Source: Streptomyces sp. HUAS ZL42 (GTDB taxonomy: Bacteria; Actinomycetota; Actinomycetes; Streptomycetales; Streptomycetaceae). From it: a stretch of DNA of 64,000 bases. The notes under the pieces were generated by a model that saw nothing but the letters and a program-made list of their open reading frames with translations, made no database searches and had not been told where the DNA came from. Below, one piece after another: positions 45,434 through 54,393 of this stretch (its first letter is position 1; every line of letters begins with the position of its first letter). Made by a program: the position numbers and the translations under genes. The DNA lies in the NCBI RefSeq assembly GCF_040782645.1, contig NZ_CP160403.1:620001-684000 (forward strand). The letters run 5' to 3'.

Positions 45434-46636
45434 TTGAACGGGCACCGTATTCAGGGATCCCTCTTGACCAGCGGCGCACAGCGTGTACTACGAGGTGTCT
45501 GTAACCGCACAAGAAGTCCGCTGGAGGGATCGATCCTGGTCGCGCCTACCCTCGAAGCGGGTTTGTACGAAGCGATCGTGTCTGCGCGGGCGGTCGTCTG
45601 CGGTTCGGGTGGGCTGACCGGCCACATGCAGTCCCTCTGCCGCGGCAGGGGGATACCCGTGCTCCGGGTCGACAAGGCGGACCTCGCCGATCTGGTCGGC
45701 GAAGTGACGCTCGATCTGGAAAGTCAATCGATCATCCTCGAGCGCGGCTCGAGTGCCTTGAGCCCCTCACCGGACGATCTCGGGTCGGCATGTGCTGTCA
45801 TCGCGGACCTGCAGGACATCCGCACGATCAACTCGTCCGGTCCTGACGCGAAGCGGGTCGACTCCTTTTTCATTCGGGAGGAGTTCCTCTGTCTGGCGGC
45901 GCGACTGCGTCCGCTCGACGCCCTGGCGGGTGGCCCGGCCGACATCAACGCCTACGCTCGTGCCGTCGCGGACCGACTGTGCACCTTCGTCCAGGCACTC
46001 CTGCCTGGCCAACGGCTTGTCTTACGGCTTCTCGACCTCCGCTCCGACCACGCCGCCGAGGTCACCGAGCTGGCCACGGTCGCAGTCGAGCCGAATCCCG
46101 AGCTGGGCCTGCACGGCGCGCGTTGGCTGCGTGGTTCGTCTGCGTACCGGGATGCGCTGCACGCCGTACTCGGCTTCCTGCGCGAAGGTCTCGGTGACGC
46201 TGCGGACCGAGTGTGCCTCTCGGCTCCATTCGTCACGGACGATGAGGAGTTCGCCCAGCTCAGGATGCACCTGGACTTGCCAGTTGGTGTGCCCTTGTCC
46301 GCGTTCATCGAAACGCCCGCAGCAGTGCACGCCACGGCGGCCATCTGCGCCGCGGGAGCAAACGAGTTGTTCGTCGGCGTGAAGGACTTGGTGCAGTTCT
46401 ACCTCGCGGCGGACCGGGGCAACCACCTGGTGGCCGACACCTACCAGACCCGGCACCCGGCCGTCATGGACGCACTTCGGAAGGTGGTGGAGTCCGCGCG
46501 TACTGCGGATACCCCTGTGCGGGTGTTTTCGCTGGGTTCGGACCTCGCCCACTACCTGGAGCACCTTCCGACCCCCGTCGGCTACATGATGTGCACCGCA
46601 GAACTTCAGCAGATCCTCCTGCGGACACGCCCCTGA
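45434..46636 (+). CDS. PEP-utilising enzyme-like protein lacking the ATP-binding domain
   Basis: The likely start is TTG 45434, since GGAGG lies 5 bases upstream (in the end of the flavoprotein gene). This gives 400 residues. Residues about 1-110 match the swivelling phosphohistidine domain of PEP synthase/PPDK (ILVAPTLEAGLYEAIVSA, VCGSGGLTGHMQSLCRGRG, with the candidate His in LTGHM). Residues about 150-400 match the PEP/pyruvate TIM barrel (LRLLDLRSDHA, VPLSAFIETPAAV, NELFVGVKDLVQFYLAADR). The N-terminal ATP-grasp domain of these enzymes is absent. It might accept phosphate from another protein, or use PEP as a three-carbon donor. Confidence 0.8.
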   Translation: MNGHRIQGSLLTSGAQRVLRGVCNRTRSPLEGSILVAPTLEAGLYEAIVSARAVVCGSGGLTGHMQSLCRGRGIPVLRVDKADLADLVGEVTLDLESQSIILERGSSALSPSPDDLGSACAVIADLQDIRTINSSGPDAKRVDSFFIREEFLCLAARLRPLDALAGGPADINAYARAVADRLCTFVQALLPGQRLVLRLLDLRSDHAAEVTELATVAVEPNPELGLHGARWLRGSSAYRDALHAVLGFLREGLGDAADRVCLSAPFVTDDEEFAQLRMHLDLPVGVPLSAFIETPAAVHATAAICAAGANELFVGVKDLVQFYLAADRGNHLVADTYQTRHPAVMDALRKVVESARTADTPVRVFSLGSDLAHYLEHLPTPVGYMMCTAELQQILLRTRP

Positions 46637-46738
46637 CAGATTGGGCTCGACGCACCTCACCACCGTCGGCAGCCGCTCGGCATGCCTCGTGCTCGCCCAG
46701 GCCCAAGCCGTGCCTTTCTCACGGAGGAGCGCCGGCGA

Positions 46739-47190
46739 CTACACGAGGCAGCCCTGAGGGAGTGACGGAACACACCTGCGTGGCCGTTCTGCTGGTGCCG
46801 CTCTTCCATGATCAGGAGCCGGCTCGTTGGCCGGTGAGTACCTGCCCGGTGATCGTCTCCGGTGGCGGCGCTGGCGGGCTGCGTTCAGGGCATCCAATGT
46901 GGCCAGAATGTCGGCGGGTTGGGCGCGGGTGGTGCAGTCGGTGTTGACGAAGGACCAGCGGATGATGCCGTGGCGGTCGATGCCGTAGGTGGCAGGCAAC
47001 GGGAGGGTGCGCGGGTGGCCGCCGTTGACGCGCTGGAGGTCGAAGCCAAGCTTGTCGTAGACGGCTGCGAGGTCGTCGAGGAGGTCGCAGGCGAGGCCGT
47101 ACTGCCTGGCAGTGCCGGAGCCGATGTCACTGAGGACGTCGAAGGCGAGCGAGTGCTCCTCGCTTGGGGCTTGCCGGGAATCAACACGCT
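46739..47190 (-). pseudogene. Peroxiredoxin (AhpC/TSA-like) C-terminal fragment
   Basis: The frame from about 47190 to 46739 reads SLAFDVLSDIGSGTARQYGL, then LPATYGIDRHGIIRWSFVNT and PADILATLDALN, the second half of an alkyl-hydroperoxide-reductase-like thioredoxin fold. The catalytic cysteine half is gone. The remaining C-terminal tail is basic and disordered. The break lies at the stop codon of the adjacent TetR gene, so a rearrangement joined the two. Confidence 0.65.
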
Positions 47191-47200
47191 GATGCCACGC

Positions 47201-47764
47201 CTACAGCCAGCCGGTGCGCCGCGCCGACGGATAGACGCCCTCCCAGACCTTGCGTTCGGGGGCAAAGCCCATGGCCACCAGGCAGTTGATGAGCATGCCG
47301 TGCGCCATGAACGTCGTCGTTTCGTCGATGTCGGCGCCGAGTGACAGATGAACTGTGTCCCACAGCCGCATCCATTCGCTGCGCACGGTCTCGCCGAACT
47401 CGCGGTCGCCCTCCTGCTCGGCGGCGGCCACGGTGACGTACATCTGCATCTGCATCAGCAGGCGCTCGGGCTGCTCCGCGATGACCTTGGTGTACGCGTT
47501 CGCCATGGCGTGCAGAGCCTCTTCGCCTTCCAACCCTTCGGCGGCCTCCTCGAACGTTCGGATCGTGTCCTCCATGCACTTGTGGGCCGTCGCGAGGAAG
47601 ATCGCCTTCTTGCCTGGGAAGAGTCGGAAGAGATACGGCTGCGAGACACCGACCCGCTTGGCGATCGCCTCGGTCGACGTGCCGTGGTAGCCGCCGCGGG
47701 CGAACTCCCAGGTCGCCGCGCGGATGACGCTCTCGCGCCTTTCTTCTGCACTCATCCTGGCCAT
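47201..47764 (-). CDS. TetR-family transcriptional regulator (copy 2)
   Basis: This 187-residue protein has the helix-turn-helix AATWEFARGGYHGTSTEAIA, KRVGVSQPYLFRLFPGKKAI and ligand part QMQMYVTVAAAEQEGD, GADIDETTTFMAHGML. It aligns without gaps over nearly its whole length with the TetR gene at 37.4 kb. The start at ATG 47764 overlaps the end of the AraC gene by 13 bases; the internal ATG 47755 is an alternative. It is probably coupled to the AraC-type gene upstream. Confidence 0.9.
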   Translation of the reverse strand: MARMSAEERRESVIRAATWEFARGGYHGTSTEAIAKRVGVSQPYLFRLFPGKKAIFLATAHKCMEDTIRTFEEAAEGLEGEEALHAMANAYTKVIAEQPERLLMQMQMYVTVAAAEQEGDREFGETVRSEWMRLWDTVHLSLGADIDETTTFMAHGMLINCLVAMGFAPERKVWEGVYPSARRTGWL

Positions 47765-48369
47765 GGGGCCTCGTTCTGACTGCCACCACTCGTGCTCACT
47801 TCCTGCGGCTGCTCTGTGAATTCATCGGCACGGTGGGACAGTTTCGGGGCGTGTCGGAATGCTTCGGAATCCAACCTCCTGCCCGAATCTTTCGTCTCGT
47901 CTCCGCTATTCTTCACCCGTTGCGCACCTCCTGCGGATCCATTCATCTGTTGCAACTTGAGTGCGTGCTGCCGTCGATGCTGGCTGGGTGCGACACCAAA
48001 CAGGGCCGAGAATCGGGTAGTGAACGTGGTTACGCTGCCGTACCCCACCTGGCGAGTTATTTCACTGACACTTAGCGTTGTGGACTCAAGTAAACATTTG
48101 GCGCGCCACATACGCACCAGGGACAGGAGTTTGATGGGAGACATTCCCACTTGACGCTGAAATACGCGGCAAAAGTGATAATTGCTCAGCCCGGCAACTT
48201 TTGCGAGATATGGGAGAGACAGCTTCTCACCGTAGCGCTGGTGAATCACCACAAGCGTTCGCCCAATCGGCTCGCCGATCTGATTCTGTGACGCGAATCC
48301 AAATATCCCCTCATCCAGGCCCCCGCTTTCTCTCCTTAAACACTCGAGCCATGAGGCGTAATTTGTCAT
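47752..48369 (-). CDS. AraC-family transcriptional regulator
   Basis: From ATG 48369 (GGTGG upstream) the protein has 205 residues. The double helix-turn-helix is complete: LSLPYLAKVAGLSNYHFCRV, FQRQVGMSPIKLLSLVRMWR, VSEITRQVGYGSVTTFTTRF, SALFGVAPSQHRR. There is no cupin-like sensing domain, only a 60-residue N-terminal stretch, and the C-terminal tail is polar and low complexity. It overlaps the TetR gene, so the two regulators are cotranscribed. Confidence 0.85.
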   Translation of the reverse strand: MTNYASWLECLRRESGGLDEGIFGFASQNQIGEPIGRTLVVIHQRYGEKLSLPYLAKVAGLSNYHFCRVFQRQVGMSPIKLLSLVRMWRAKCLLESTTLSVSEITRQVGYGSVTTFTTRFSALFGVAPSQHRRQHALKLQQMNGSAGGAQRVKNSGDETKDSGRRLDSEAFRHAPKLSHRADEFTEQPQEVSTSGGSQNEAPWPG

Positions 48370-48589
48370 CAGTTCCACCCCCACGCGCCAGCTACTGCGC
48401 GCCGAATACCGCAACACGGCGGGCACGCCGGCAGAGCGTAGTCACGCCTTCGTCAAGATATGCCGAAGGCCCTGGCCCATCGTGCGGGTGCGGCTCCCGT
48501 CGCTAATCCGGAGCGTAGATGCTTCATCGGGATGCGGCTTCTTCGCTATTGCCGTCCGTCGTGATCACGTAGAGGTGTTCCGGGCTGGC

Positions 48590-48850
48590 CCAGCTCCTTC
48601 GGCTGTCGGCACTTGCCGCCGATGCACGATCTGCTTCGCGGACAAGGGGGACAAGGGGTACCAAGACACCGGCCCCGCGGTCCTGGTCCCCTGCCACGGC
48701 CAGTGGGAGAACCGGTCCGCAGGTCAGCAGGCGGTGAACGTCCCGCATGAGAAGATCCTGGCCCTGAGCGAGCAGGCCACCACCACGCTGAAGGACTGGC
48801 GGCTGCTGCGGAAGCCGAGGTATTCCATGATCCCTGTCGCCGGTCGTGCG
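48590..48850 (+). pseudogene. IS5-family transposase 3' remnant
   Basis: FADKGDKGYQDTGPAVLVPC, then GQWENRSAGQQAVNVPHEKI and LKDWRLLRKPRYS are the C-terminal DDE end of an IS5-group transposase. The N-terminal two thirds are missing. Confidence 0.75.
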
Positions 48851-48966
48851 GCACCGGATGGTCGCTGATGGAAGCGTGTCCGCCGACAGGCAGGGCTGCG
48901 TAATGTGGCTGCCGATCTCCGGGTCCTGGGCGGGCCACCGGTTGTCACTCCGGGGAGGGAAGCCCG

Positions 48967-49720
48967 GTGACCAGCAACACCTTCACCTCGATCGATGTGT
49001 TCTGCGCCCTGGACGTGGGCAAGTCCACCCGCCACGGCACGGCTTTGCTGACCGACGGCCGTACGCCTTCGACAAGCCGCTGCCCAACGGCGAGCCCCAG
49101 CTGCGGGAGCTGTTCCCCCGCCTCAAGCGCAAGGGGAAGGTCCTGGTCGTGGTGGACCAGCCGGCCTCCATCGGCACCCTGGCGGTCACCGTCGCCCGCG
49201 CTTGTGGATGCGAAGTCGCCTATCTTCCGGTCCTGTCGATGCGTCGGCTGGCCGATCTGCACCCCGGCACCGGCAAGTCCGACCCCCGCGATGCCTACCA
49301 TCGCCGATGCCGCCCGCACCATGCCCCACCTGCTGCACTCAATCGACCCCAACGAGAGCGTGCGGGCCGAACTGACCATGATCCTGGGCCACGACGACGA
49401 CCCCGCCCAGGACGCCACCCGCACCCCCAACCGGCTGCGCGGACTGCTCACCTCCATCCACCCCGCCCTCGAACGCGTCCTCGGACCCCGCCTGCGCCAC
49501 CCGGCCGTCCTGGCCCTGCTGCAGACCTTCGGCTCCCCGGCCCAGCTGGCCCAGGCGGGCACCGAGCAGATCACGCAGGTCATGCTCCAGGCCGCCCCGC
49601 GCATGCGCAGTGCCCGCACCCTGGCCGACCAGATCACCGCCATGCCCGATGTCATCGGCGGCAACGCCGGGCGCGAGTACGAGCAGATGAGCTCCGAACT
49701 CGACATGAGCTTCAAGGACG
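48967..49720 (+). pseudogene. IS110-family transposase remnant, frameshifted
   Basis: The frame begins FTSIDVFCALDVGKSTRHGT, the RuvC-like DEDD start of an IS110 transposase. It then continues in other frames (LVVVDQPASIGTLAVTVA, PGTGKSDPRDAY) and ends with ALERVLGPRLRHPAVLALLQ and ADQITAMPDVIGGN in the first frame. Several frameshifts are needed, and the C-terminal Tnp20 part is missing. It is different from the copy at 35.3 kb. Confidence 0.75.
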
Positions 49721-49849
49721 GGAGCGGGCAGGGCCGTGCAGTGGACGACCCGGCTGCGTGGAAGATGTACAACTCCCAACCGGGCCCGAACCAGCCGGTC
49801 ACCGAATTCCCGGCGGAACGGGCTCCGGACCTGGTGGACGGCTACTGCG

Positions 49850-50060
49850 TCGCCCCGGCCCCGAACCCCTGCTGGGTCGCCGACTTCACGCACGTCACCA
49901 CGTTCGCCGGCGTCGTCTACGTCGCCTTGTCGTGGACACCTTCTCCCGCCGCATCGTCGTCTGGTCAGCGGCCACTTCGAAGGAGACCCGGCCCGTCCTG
50001 GACGCCCTCGAGATGGCCCGGTGGCAGCGCGACCGGGACCAACTCAACCACAGACCAGGC
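49850..50060 (+). pseudogene. IS3-family orfB (rve) fragment
   Basis: PNPCWVADFTHVTTFAGVVY is the first-aspartate region of an IS3 integrase. A frameshift near 49930 leads to VVDTFSRRIVVWSAATSKET and LDALEMARWQRD in another frame. The rest is missing. Confidence 0.75.
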
Positions 50061-50503
50061 GAGCGCTCGTCAGAGTTGCCCCCACGCGTTCTGAACCACC
50101 GCCGCGGCGATGAGCGCGACGAGCGGCGGGGAGGTCAGCGCGACAGTGCCGCCCCTCCCGGAGCCCTTGACGCGACCGAGGCCCAGTCAGTCCGAAATGC
50201 CGAGCGCGACATCCGCTCCGACGGGCCGTGTTCGAAAAGCGTGCGGCGGATCCGCCCTCATTTCTCCCAGGGTCCGGGTACACCAGGCGCCTTTCCGTCA
50301 ACGGCACCGGATGGGGCGGGATGAACTGCGTAGACACAGTGGCGAATCACGCGACATGGACTGCGTACAAACCCTCGCAGTACGCCAAGTCGGAGATGCC
50401 CACCACGCGGTTGGTGTGCTGGAAAGTTCGGGGGTACGTACGGGGGCCGGTCTGCCGGCGCGCACGCGGGCCCGGCGAACGGCTGCGCTTCCCGGCTGAG
50501 ATC

Positions 50504-51610
50504 ATGCGTGCCATGAACGCCGATTTTCCCTCCACCTCCGCCGGACCCGCCCAGGGCTTCCTGGCCGAACTGCGGGACGCCATCAGCTTCCGCGCCTTCG
50601 GGCTCGTACTGGGCGGCCTGCTCATACAACTCGCCTTCACCGTCTCCTACCTGGGCGCATTTCACTCCCCCACCCCGCACCGGATTCCGGTGGCGGTGGT
50701 GGCCCCGGCACAAGCCTCGGCCCAGATCGTGGCCAAGCTCAACGGGCTCGACGGCGACCCGGTGAAGGCGACCGCTGCCGCCAGCGAGTCTGCCGCCCGG
50801 CAGCGGATCATGGACCGTAGGGCAGACGCCGCCTTCCTCTTCAACGCAGGGGGCACGAAGGACACACTGCTGGTCGCCTCGGCGGGCGGCCCCTCGGTGT
50901 CGCAGACCGCCTCACAACTCGCCCAGAAGATCGAAGCCGCGCAGAAGCGGCAGGTCACCGTCACCGACATCAAGGCGCCGAACAGCGGCGACGGGCGCGG
51001 CATGACCTCCTTCTACCTGGTGCTCGGTTGGGTGGTCGGCGGCTACCTGACGGCGACGATCATGAATATGTCCGCCGGTTCACAGCCGGCCAACCAGCAC
51101 CGGATCATGATCAGGCTGGCAGTGCTGGGTGTGTACGCGATCGTGTCGGGGGTCGCCGGGGCGGTGATCGTGGGCCCGGTGTTCGACGCGCTGAGCGGTC
51201 ATTTCTGGGCGTTGACAGGGATCGGCACGCTGGTGGTGTTCGCGTCTGCGGCGACCTCGCTCGCGCTCCAGACGCTGCTGGGCATGCTCGGCACCGGGCT
51301 GACCATCCTGCTGTTCGTGGTGCTGGGCAACCCGAGCTCGGGCGGGGTGTACCCGTCGGTGCTGCTGCCAGGGTTCTGGAGCGCGATCGGACAGGCACTG
51401 CCGCCGGGCGCCGGCACCACGCTGGTCCGCAACACCGTGTACTTCGACGCGCACGCCACGGCGGTCGCGTGGTGGGTGCTCGCCGCCTACGCGGTGGGCG
51501 GAACCGCAGTCGCGCTGGTCGCGGCCTGGTCACGGGAGCGACGCAAGGCAGCGGCCTTCAGCGCCGTTGGATCGGGCGGCAGCGACTCGGGCCCCGTGCC
51601 TGCAGGGTGA
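50504..51610 (+). CDS. Membrane protein of the ABC-2/YhgE-Pip type (DUF3533-like)
   Basis: From ATG 50504 the protein is 368 residues (ATG 50513 is also possible; neither has a strong ribosome-binding site). One N-terminal transmembrane helix (LVLGGLLIQLAFTVSYLGAF) is followed by an extracytoplasmic domain of about 140 residues. Five or six helices close the protein (FYLVLGWVVGGYLTATIMNM, AIVSGVAGAVIVGPV, LGMLGTGLTILLFVVLG). This layout matches export-permease-like proteins related to phage infection protein. It lies right of a block of IS remnants. Substrate unknown. Confidence 0.8.
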   Translation: MRAMNADFPSTSAGPAQGFLAELRDAISFRAFGLVLGGLLIQLAFTVSYLGAFHSPTPHRIPVAVVAPAQASAQIVAKLNGLDGDPVKATAAASESAARQRIMDRRADAAFLFNAGGTKDTLLVASAGGPSVSQTASQLAQKIEAAQKRQVTVTDIKAPNSGDGRGMTSFYLVLGWVVGGYLTATIMNMSAGSQPANQHRIMIRLAVLGVYAIVSGVAGAVIVGPVFDALSGHFWALTGIGTLVVFASAATSLALQTLLGMLGTGLTILLFVVLGNPSSGGVYPSVLLPGFWSAIGQALPPGAGTTLVRNTVYFDAHATAVAWWVLAAYAVGGTAVALVAAWSRERRKAAAFSAVGSGGSDSGPVPAG

Positions 51611-51836
51611 CGACCGTTCAGACCGGTATCACGCGGTCGATGCGCAGCTCGACTGGCTTGCGGGAGAAGACCGGCTCGAGCGCTGATTCATGAGGCGATC
51701 ATGTCCACTTCAGCGTGTCGCCTCCAAGGGCAAGCCATACGCGTGCTCATGCTCGTCACACCCTCCACTTCCTTCGACGCTCAGTCAATTGGAGGGATGA
51801 GCATCACCGGCGAGATCCAAAGAGCCTCCCCAGCAT

Positions 51837-51914
51837 AATCTCCGCGAGATCATGAACGTGATCCTGTACGTGGACCGAACCGGGGTGCAGTGGCAAGTTG
51901 AGAATTCGAGGTAA
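51837..51914 (+). pseudogene. IS5-family transposase N-terminal scrap
   Basis: LREIMNVILYVDRTGVQWQ is the conserved DUF4096-type start region of IS5 transposases, cut off after 25 codons by a stop. It lies in the 324-base gap before the phosphotransferase gene, and the rest of that gap shows nothing else. Confidence 0.6.
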
Positions 51915-51934
51915 CGATCGGGCAGGGTGGACGG

Positions 51935-52672
51935 ATGCATGAGTCGCCCTTGCCGGGAGGTTTCGTCAATGCCGTCGTTCGTGTTGGCGACACGGTGCGC
52001 CGTCCAGCGTCTGCTCGCACGAAGTTCGTGGGTGATCTGCTGAGGTTGCTCGAAGCCGGTGGCTGGAACGGAGCTCCGCGGTATCTCGGTGTGGACGAGC
52101 AGGGCCGCGACGTGCTCAGTTACCTTGATGGCCATGTGGCGTGGGAACCGCGACAGCCAGCTGCCGTGTCGTCGGACGAGAGCCTGGCGGCGGTCGCCCG
52201 GCTCGTGCGCGAGTTCCACGACCTGACGGCCGGCACCGCGCTGGCCGGAGACCACGAGGTCGTGTGTCACAACGACCTGTCGCCCAAGAACACGGTGTAT
52301 CGGCTGGTCAGTGGCTCGCTTCGGCCGACGGCATTCATCGACTGGGACCTGGCGGCGCCGGGCGCCCGGATCCATGACGTCGCTCATGTCTGCTGGCAGT
52401 ACCTCGGTCTCGGCCCTGCTGTGGCCGACGTCGATGAGGCGGCCCGGCGCATGAGGCTGATCGCTGACGGCTACGAGTTGTCGGACCGGCAACATCTGGT
52501 GCCCACGGTCTTGTGGTGGCAGGACCGCTGCTGGCGGGGCATCGAGGCCGAGGCCGACGCGGGTGACGTCGCCATGGTCCGGCTGCGTGAGGCCGGGGTG
52601 GTCAGGGAGGTTCAGGCGGCGTCTCAGTGGGTTTCCGATCACCGGGGTGAGTTGGAACGCTCATTGAAGTGA
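51935..52672 (+). CDS. Aminoglycoside/choline kinase-like phosphotransferase (APH family)
   Basis: This 245-residue protein has the family's catalytic loop VVCHNDLSPKNTVY and the metal-binding loop AFIDWDLAAPGARIHDVAHV. It phosphorylates a small-molecule hydroxyl with ATP. It is shorter than true antibiotic-resistance APH enzymes and lacks an extended N-terminal lobe, so a general metabolic or trimmed kinase is as likely as resistance. The start ATG 51935 has only weak upstream pairing. Confidence 0.85.
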   Translation: MHESPLPGGFVNAVVRVGDTVRRPASARTKFVGDLLRLLEAGGWNGAPRYLGVDEQGRDVLSYLDGHVAWEPRQPAAVSSDESLAAVARLVREFHDLTAGTALAGDHEVVCHNDLSPKNTVYRLVSGSLRPTAFIDWDLAAPGARIHDVAHVCWQYLGLGPAVADVDEAARRMRLIADGYELSDRQHLVPTVLWWQDRCWRGIEAEADAGDVAMVRLREAGVVREVQAASQWVSDHRGELERSLK

Positions 52673-52779
52673 GCGCATGGAGACGGTAGCTCGGGGCCGA
52701 GGAGCGGCTTCCTGCGCAGGCCGGTCTTCGATGCCGTCCTTGACGGCCAGGAGCTGGCCGCGACTTGAGGTCTGGGGGA

Positions 52780-53407
52780 CGCCCTGGCAACCCTCCAGGT
52801 CCAGCACGACGAGGCCACCACCCGGGCCGGAGAACTACGCGACCAGATCGAACACCTCACCGCCTCCCTGGCCGAGACCGAAACACGGCTTACGGACCTG
52901 GCCACCATCCGAAAGCCCATCGTGGAGGTCGCACCAGCAGGTACCGAACCCGATGCCCCCAAGTCGAACAGCGCCTACCAGACCGTCGTGAGCGCCTTCA
53001 ACCAGCACTCCGACCAGGCATTCCGCGCCCGTGAACTGCACGAACTCCTCGGCATGCCCACCGACGAAGCGTCCGTCAACATCACCCGCAGCCGCCTCGG
53101 ACGCCTCATCCCTCAAGGCTTCCTCACGCAGCCGGGTCGAGGCCGCTACCAGAAGCGGACTCAGCGGGCTGGGATCTGTACGGCCGCCGGTCGCCATTCT
53201 CGCCTGAGCAATCCGAACACCCACGAGTCGGATACCTCGCCGTTCACGACGCAGTCTTCCCGCAACGTCCCTTCACGCACGAATCCGATCTTCTCCAGTA
53301 CCCGGGCGGATGCCACGTTGCGCGTATCGGTCTCGGCCTGGACTCGGTTCAGGTCCAGTGTGTCGAATGCCCATTTCAGCAAGGCGTGCGCCGCCTCCGT
53401 CGCGTAG
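52780..53407 (+). pseudogene. Coiled-coil plus winged-helix protein, both ends altered
   Basis: The frame encodes a coiled coil (ATTRAGELRDQIEHLTASLA, ETETRLTDLATIRK) and a small winged-helix module (AYQTVVSAFNQHSDQAFRAR, ELHELLGMPTDEASVNITRS, RLGRLIPQGFLTQPGRGRYQ). In the intact family, as I recall it, the protein ends at about GRYQKRT. Here the frame runs on over the opposite-strand acetyltransferase gene. Upstream, a TGA breaks the N-terminus. A homologous scrap of the winged helix lies at 53.8 kb. Confidence 0.5.
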
Positions 53408-53742
53408 CCGTGTCCCCACATCGCCTCGTCGAGGACGTAGCCCAACGATGCGCTGCGGTAGTCCGGGTTCCATCCGGTCAGACCGCACCAGCCGACGAAG
53501 GCCCCGTCGGAAGCACGGTCGATGGCAACCCGTGCCCCGGTGCCTTCGTCCGCCATCTTCCGGCACATCGCGATGAAGCGCTCGGCGCGGGCCGGTTCCG
53601 TCCACGGCGGGGAGTCCCAGTAGCGCATCACGTAGGTGCTGCTGTGCACCGCGAAGAGGGGGTCCGCGTCGGTGTCGGTGAAGGGGCGCAGTCGCAGGCG
53701 AGCGGTGTGCAGTACGGGGGCGGCCAAAGTCATGCGCACCAT
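53161..53742 (-). CDS. GNAT-family N-acetyltransferase (RimJ/RimL-like)
   Basis: This 193-residue protein shows the family pattern: TARLRLRPFTDTDADPLFAV, the acetyl-CoA region LGYVLDEAMWGHGYATEAAH, and NVASARVLEKIGFVREGTLR near the end. It acetylates an amino group of a protein or small molecule. Its 3' end overlaps the run-on of the converging coiled-coil gene. The substrate cannot be told. Confidence 0.9.
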   Translation of the reverse strand: MVRMTLAAPVLHTARLRLRPFTDTDADPLFAVHSSTYVMRYWDSPPWTEPARAERFIAMCRKMADEGTGARVAIDRASDGAFVGWCGLTGWNPDYRSASLGYVLDEAMWGHGYATEAAHALLKWAFDTLDLNRVQAETDTRNVASARVLEKIGFVREGTLREDCVVNGEVSDSWVFGLLRREWRPAAVQIPAR

Positions 53743-53804
53743 CTTGCGTCCTCACGGGGCGGGCAGAGCACTGAATTTCCGATCCCGATCCGGTCCTCAC
53801 GACC

Positions 53805-53900
53805 CAAGGCTCCGCCTATCAGCGGATCGTGCACGCCTTCAACCAGCACCCTGATGGGAGCCGCCGGGTCGGAGAGACTCGGTTCCGTAGCCGCCAGCAG
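53805..53900 (+). repeat. Second scrap of the winged-helix gene family
   Basis: AYQRIVHAFNQHPDGS on the plus strand matches the AYQTVVSAFNQHSDQ of the gene at 53.0 kb, at both protein and DNA level, for about 16 codons. It has neither start nor domain beyond that. Confidence 0.5.
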
Positions 53901-54039
53901 GTGAGCGCTCACCAGCCCGGAAGCATCTGACTGCTGTGGTCAGACCGTGCCCCCGCCGGGGAGCGTGCTGTGTCTTCCGCAGGCTGTACGACGAGTGAAC
54001 TACCTGGCTGCGGAGGCAAGTTGCTGCTGATCGGCGACG

Positions 54040-54318
54040 ACTGGGTTCACCGCGACCATCCGCAACACCGGCGTGGAAGAGGCCCGCCTGGCGATCGACT
54101 ACGTGGTCCACCACAGCAAGGCCAACGGCCCGCAGAGCGCCAAGACGTTCAAGCTCACCACCCGCACCCTCGCCCCGGGCGAGACGACGGAGGTGAGCCG
54201 CGAACACTCCTTCCGCCCGATCACCACCCGCCGCTACCACCCCGGACCACACGCCATCGCGCTGCAGATCAACGGCGTGGCGTCAACCCGCGCAGAGTTC
54301 GAACTCCAGGGCCGCTAA
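54040..54318 (+). pseudogene. DNA alkylation repair protein, C-terminal fragment
   Basis: GVEEARLAIDYVVHHSKANG, KTFKLTTRTLAPGETTEVSR and HSFRPITTRRYHPGPHAIAL match the C-terminal beta-rich extension of AlkC/AlkD-like alkylation repair proteins. The catalytic HEAT-repeat part is missing, and a frameshift lies near 54050 (the FTATIRNTG strand is in another frame). Confidence 0.65.
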
Positions 54319-54393
54319 GCGTGTTGCACAACGACCACGGTGACGATCGCGGGTCTCCGCGTGCACCACGGGAAGACCCGACGGGCATCGCGG

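Noticed and set aside
51935..52672. Self-resistance kinase for the cluster product
   Set aside because: It lies 17 kb from the cluster behind several IS remnants and has only generic phosphotransferase motifs.
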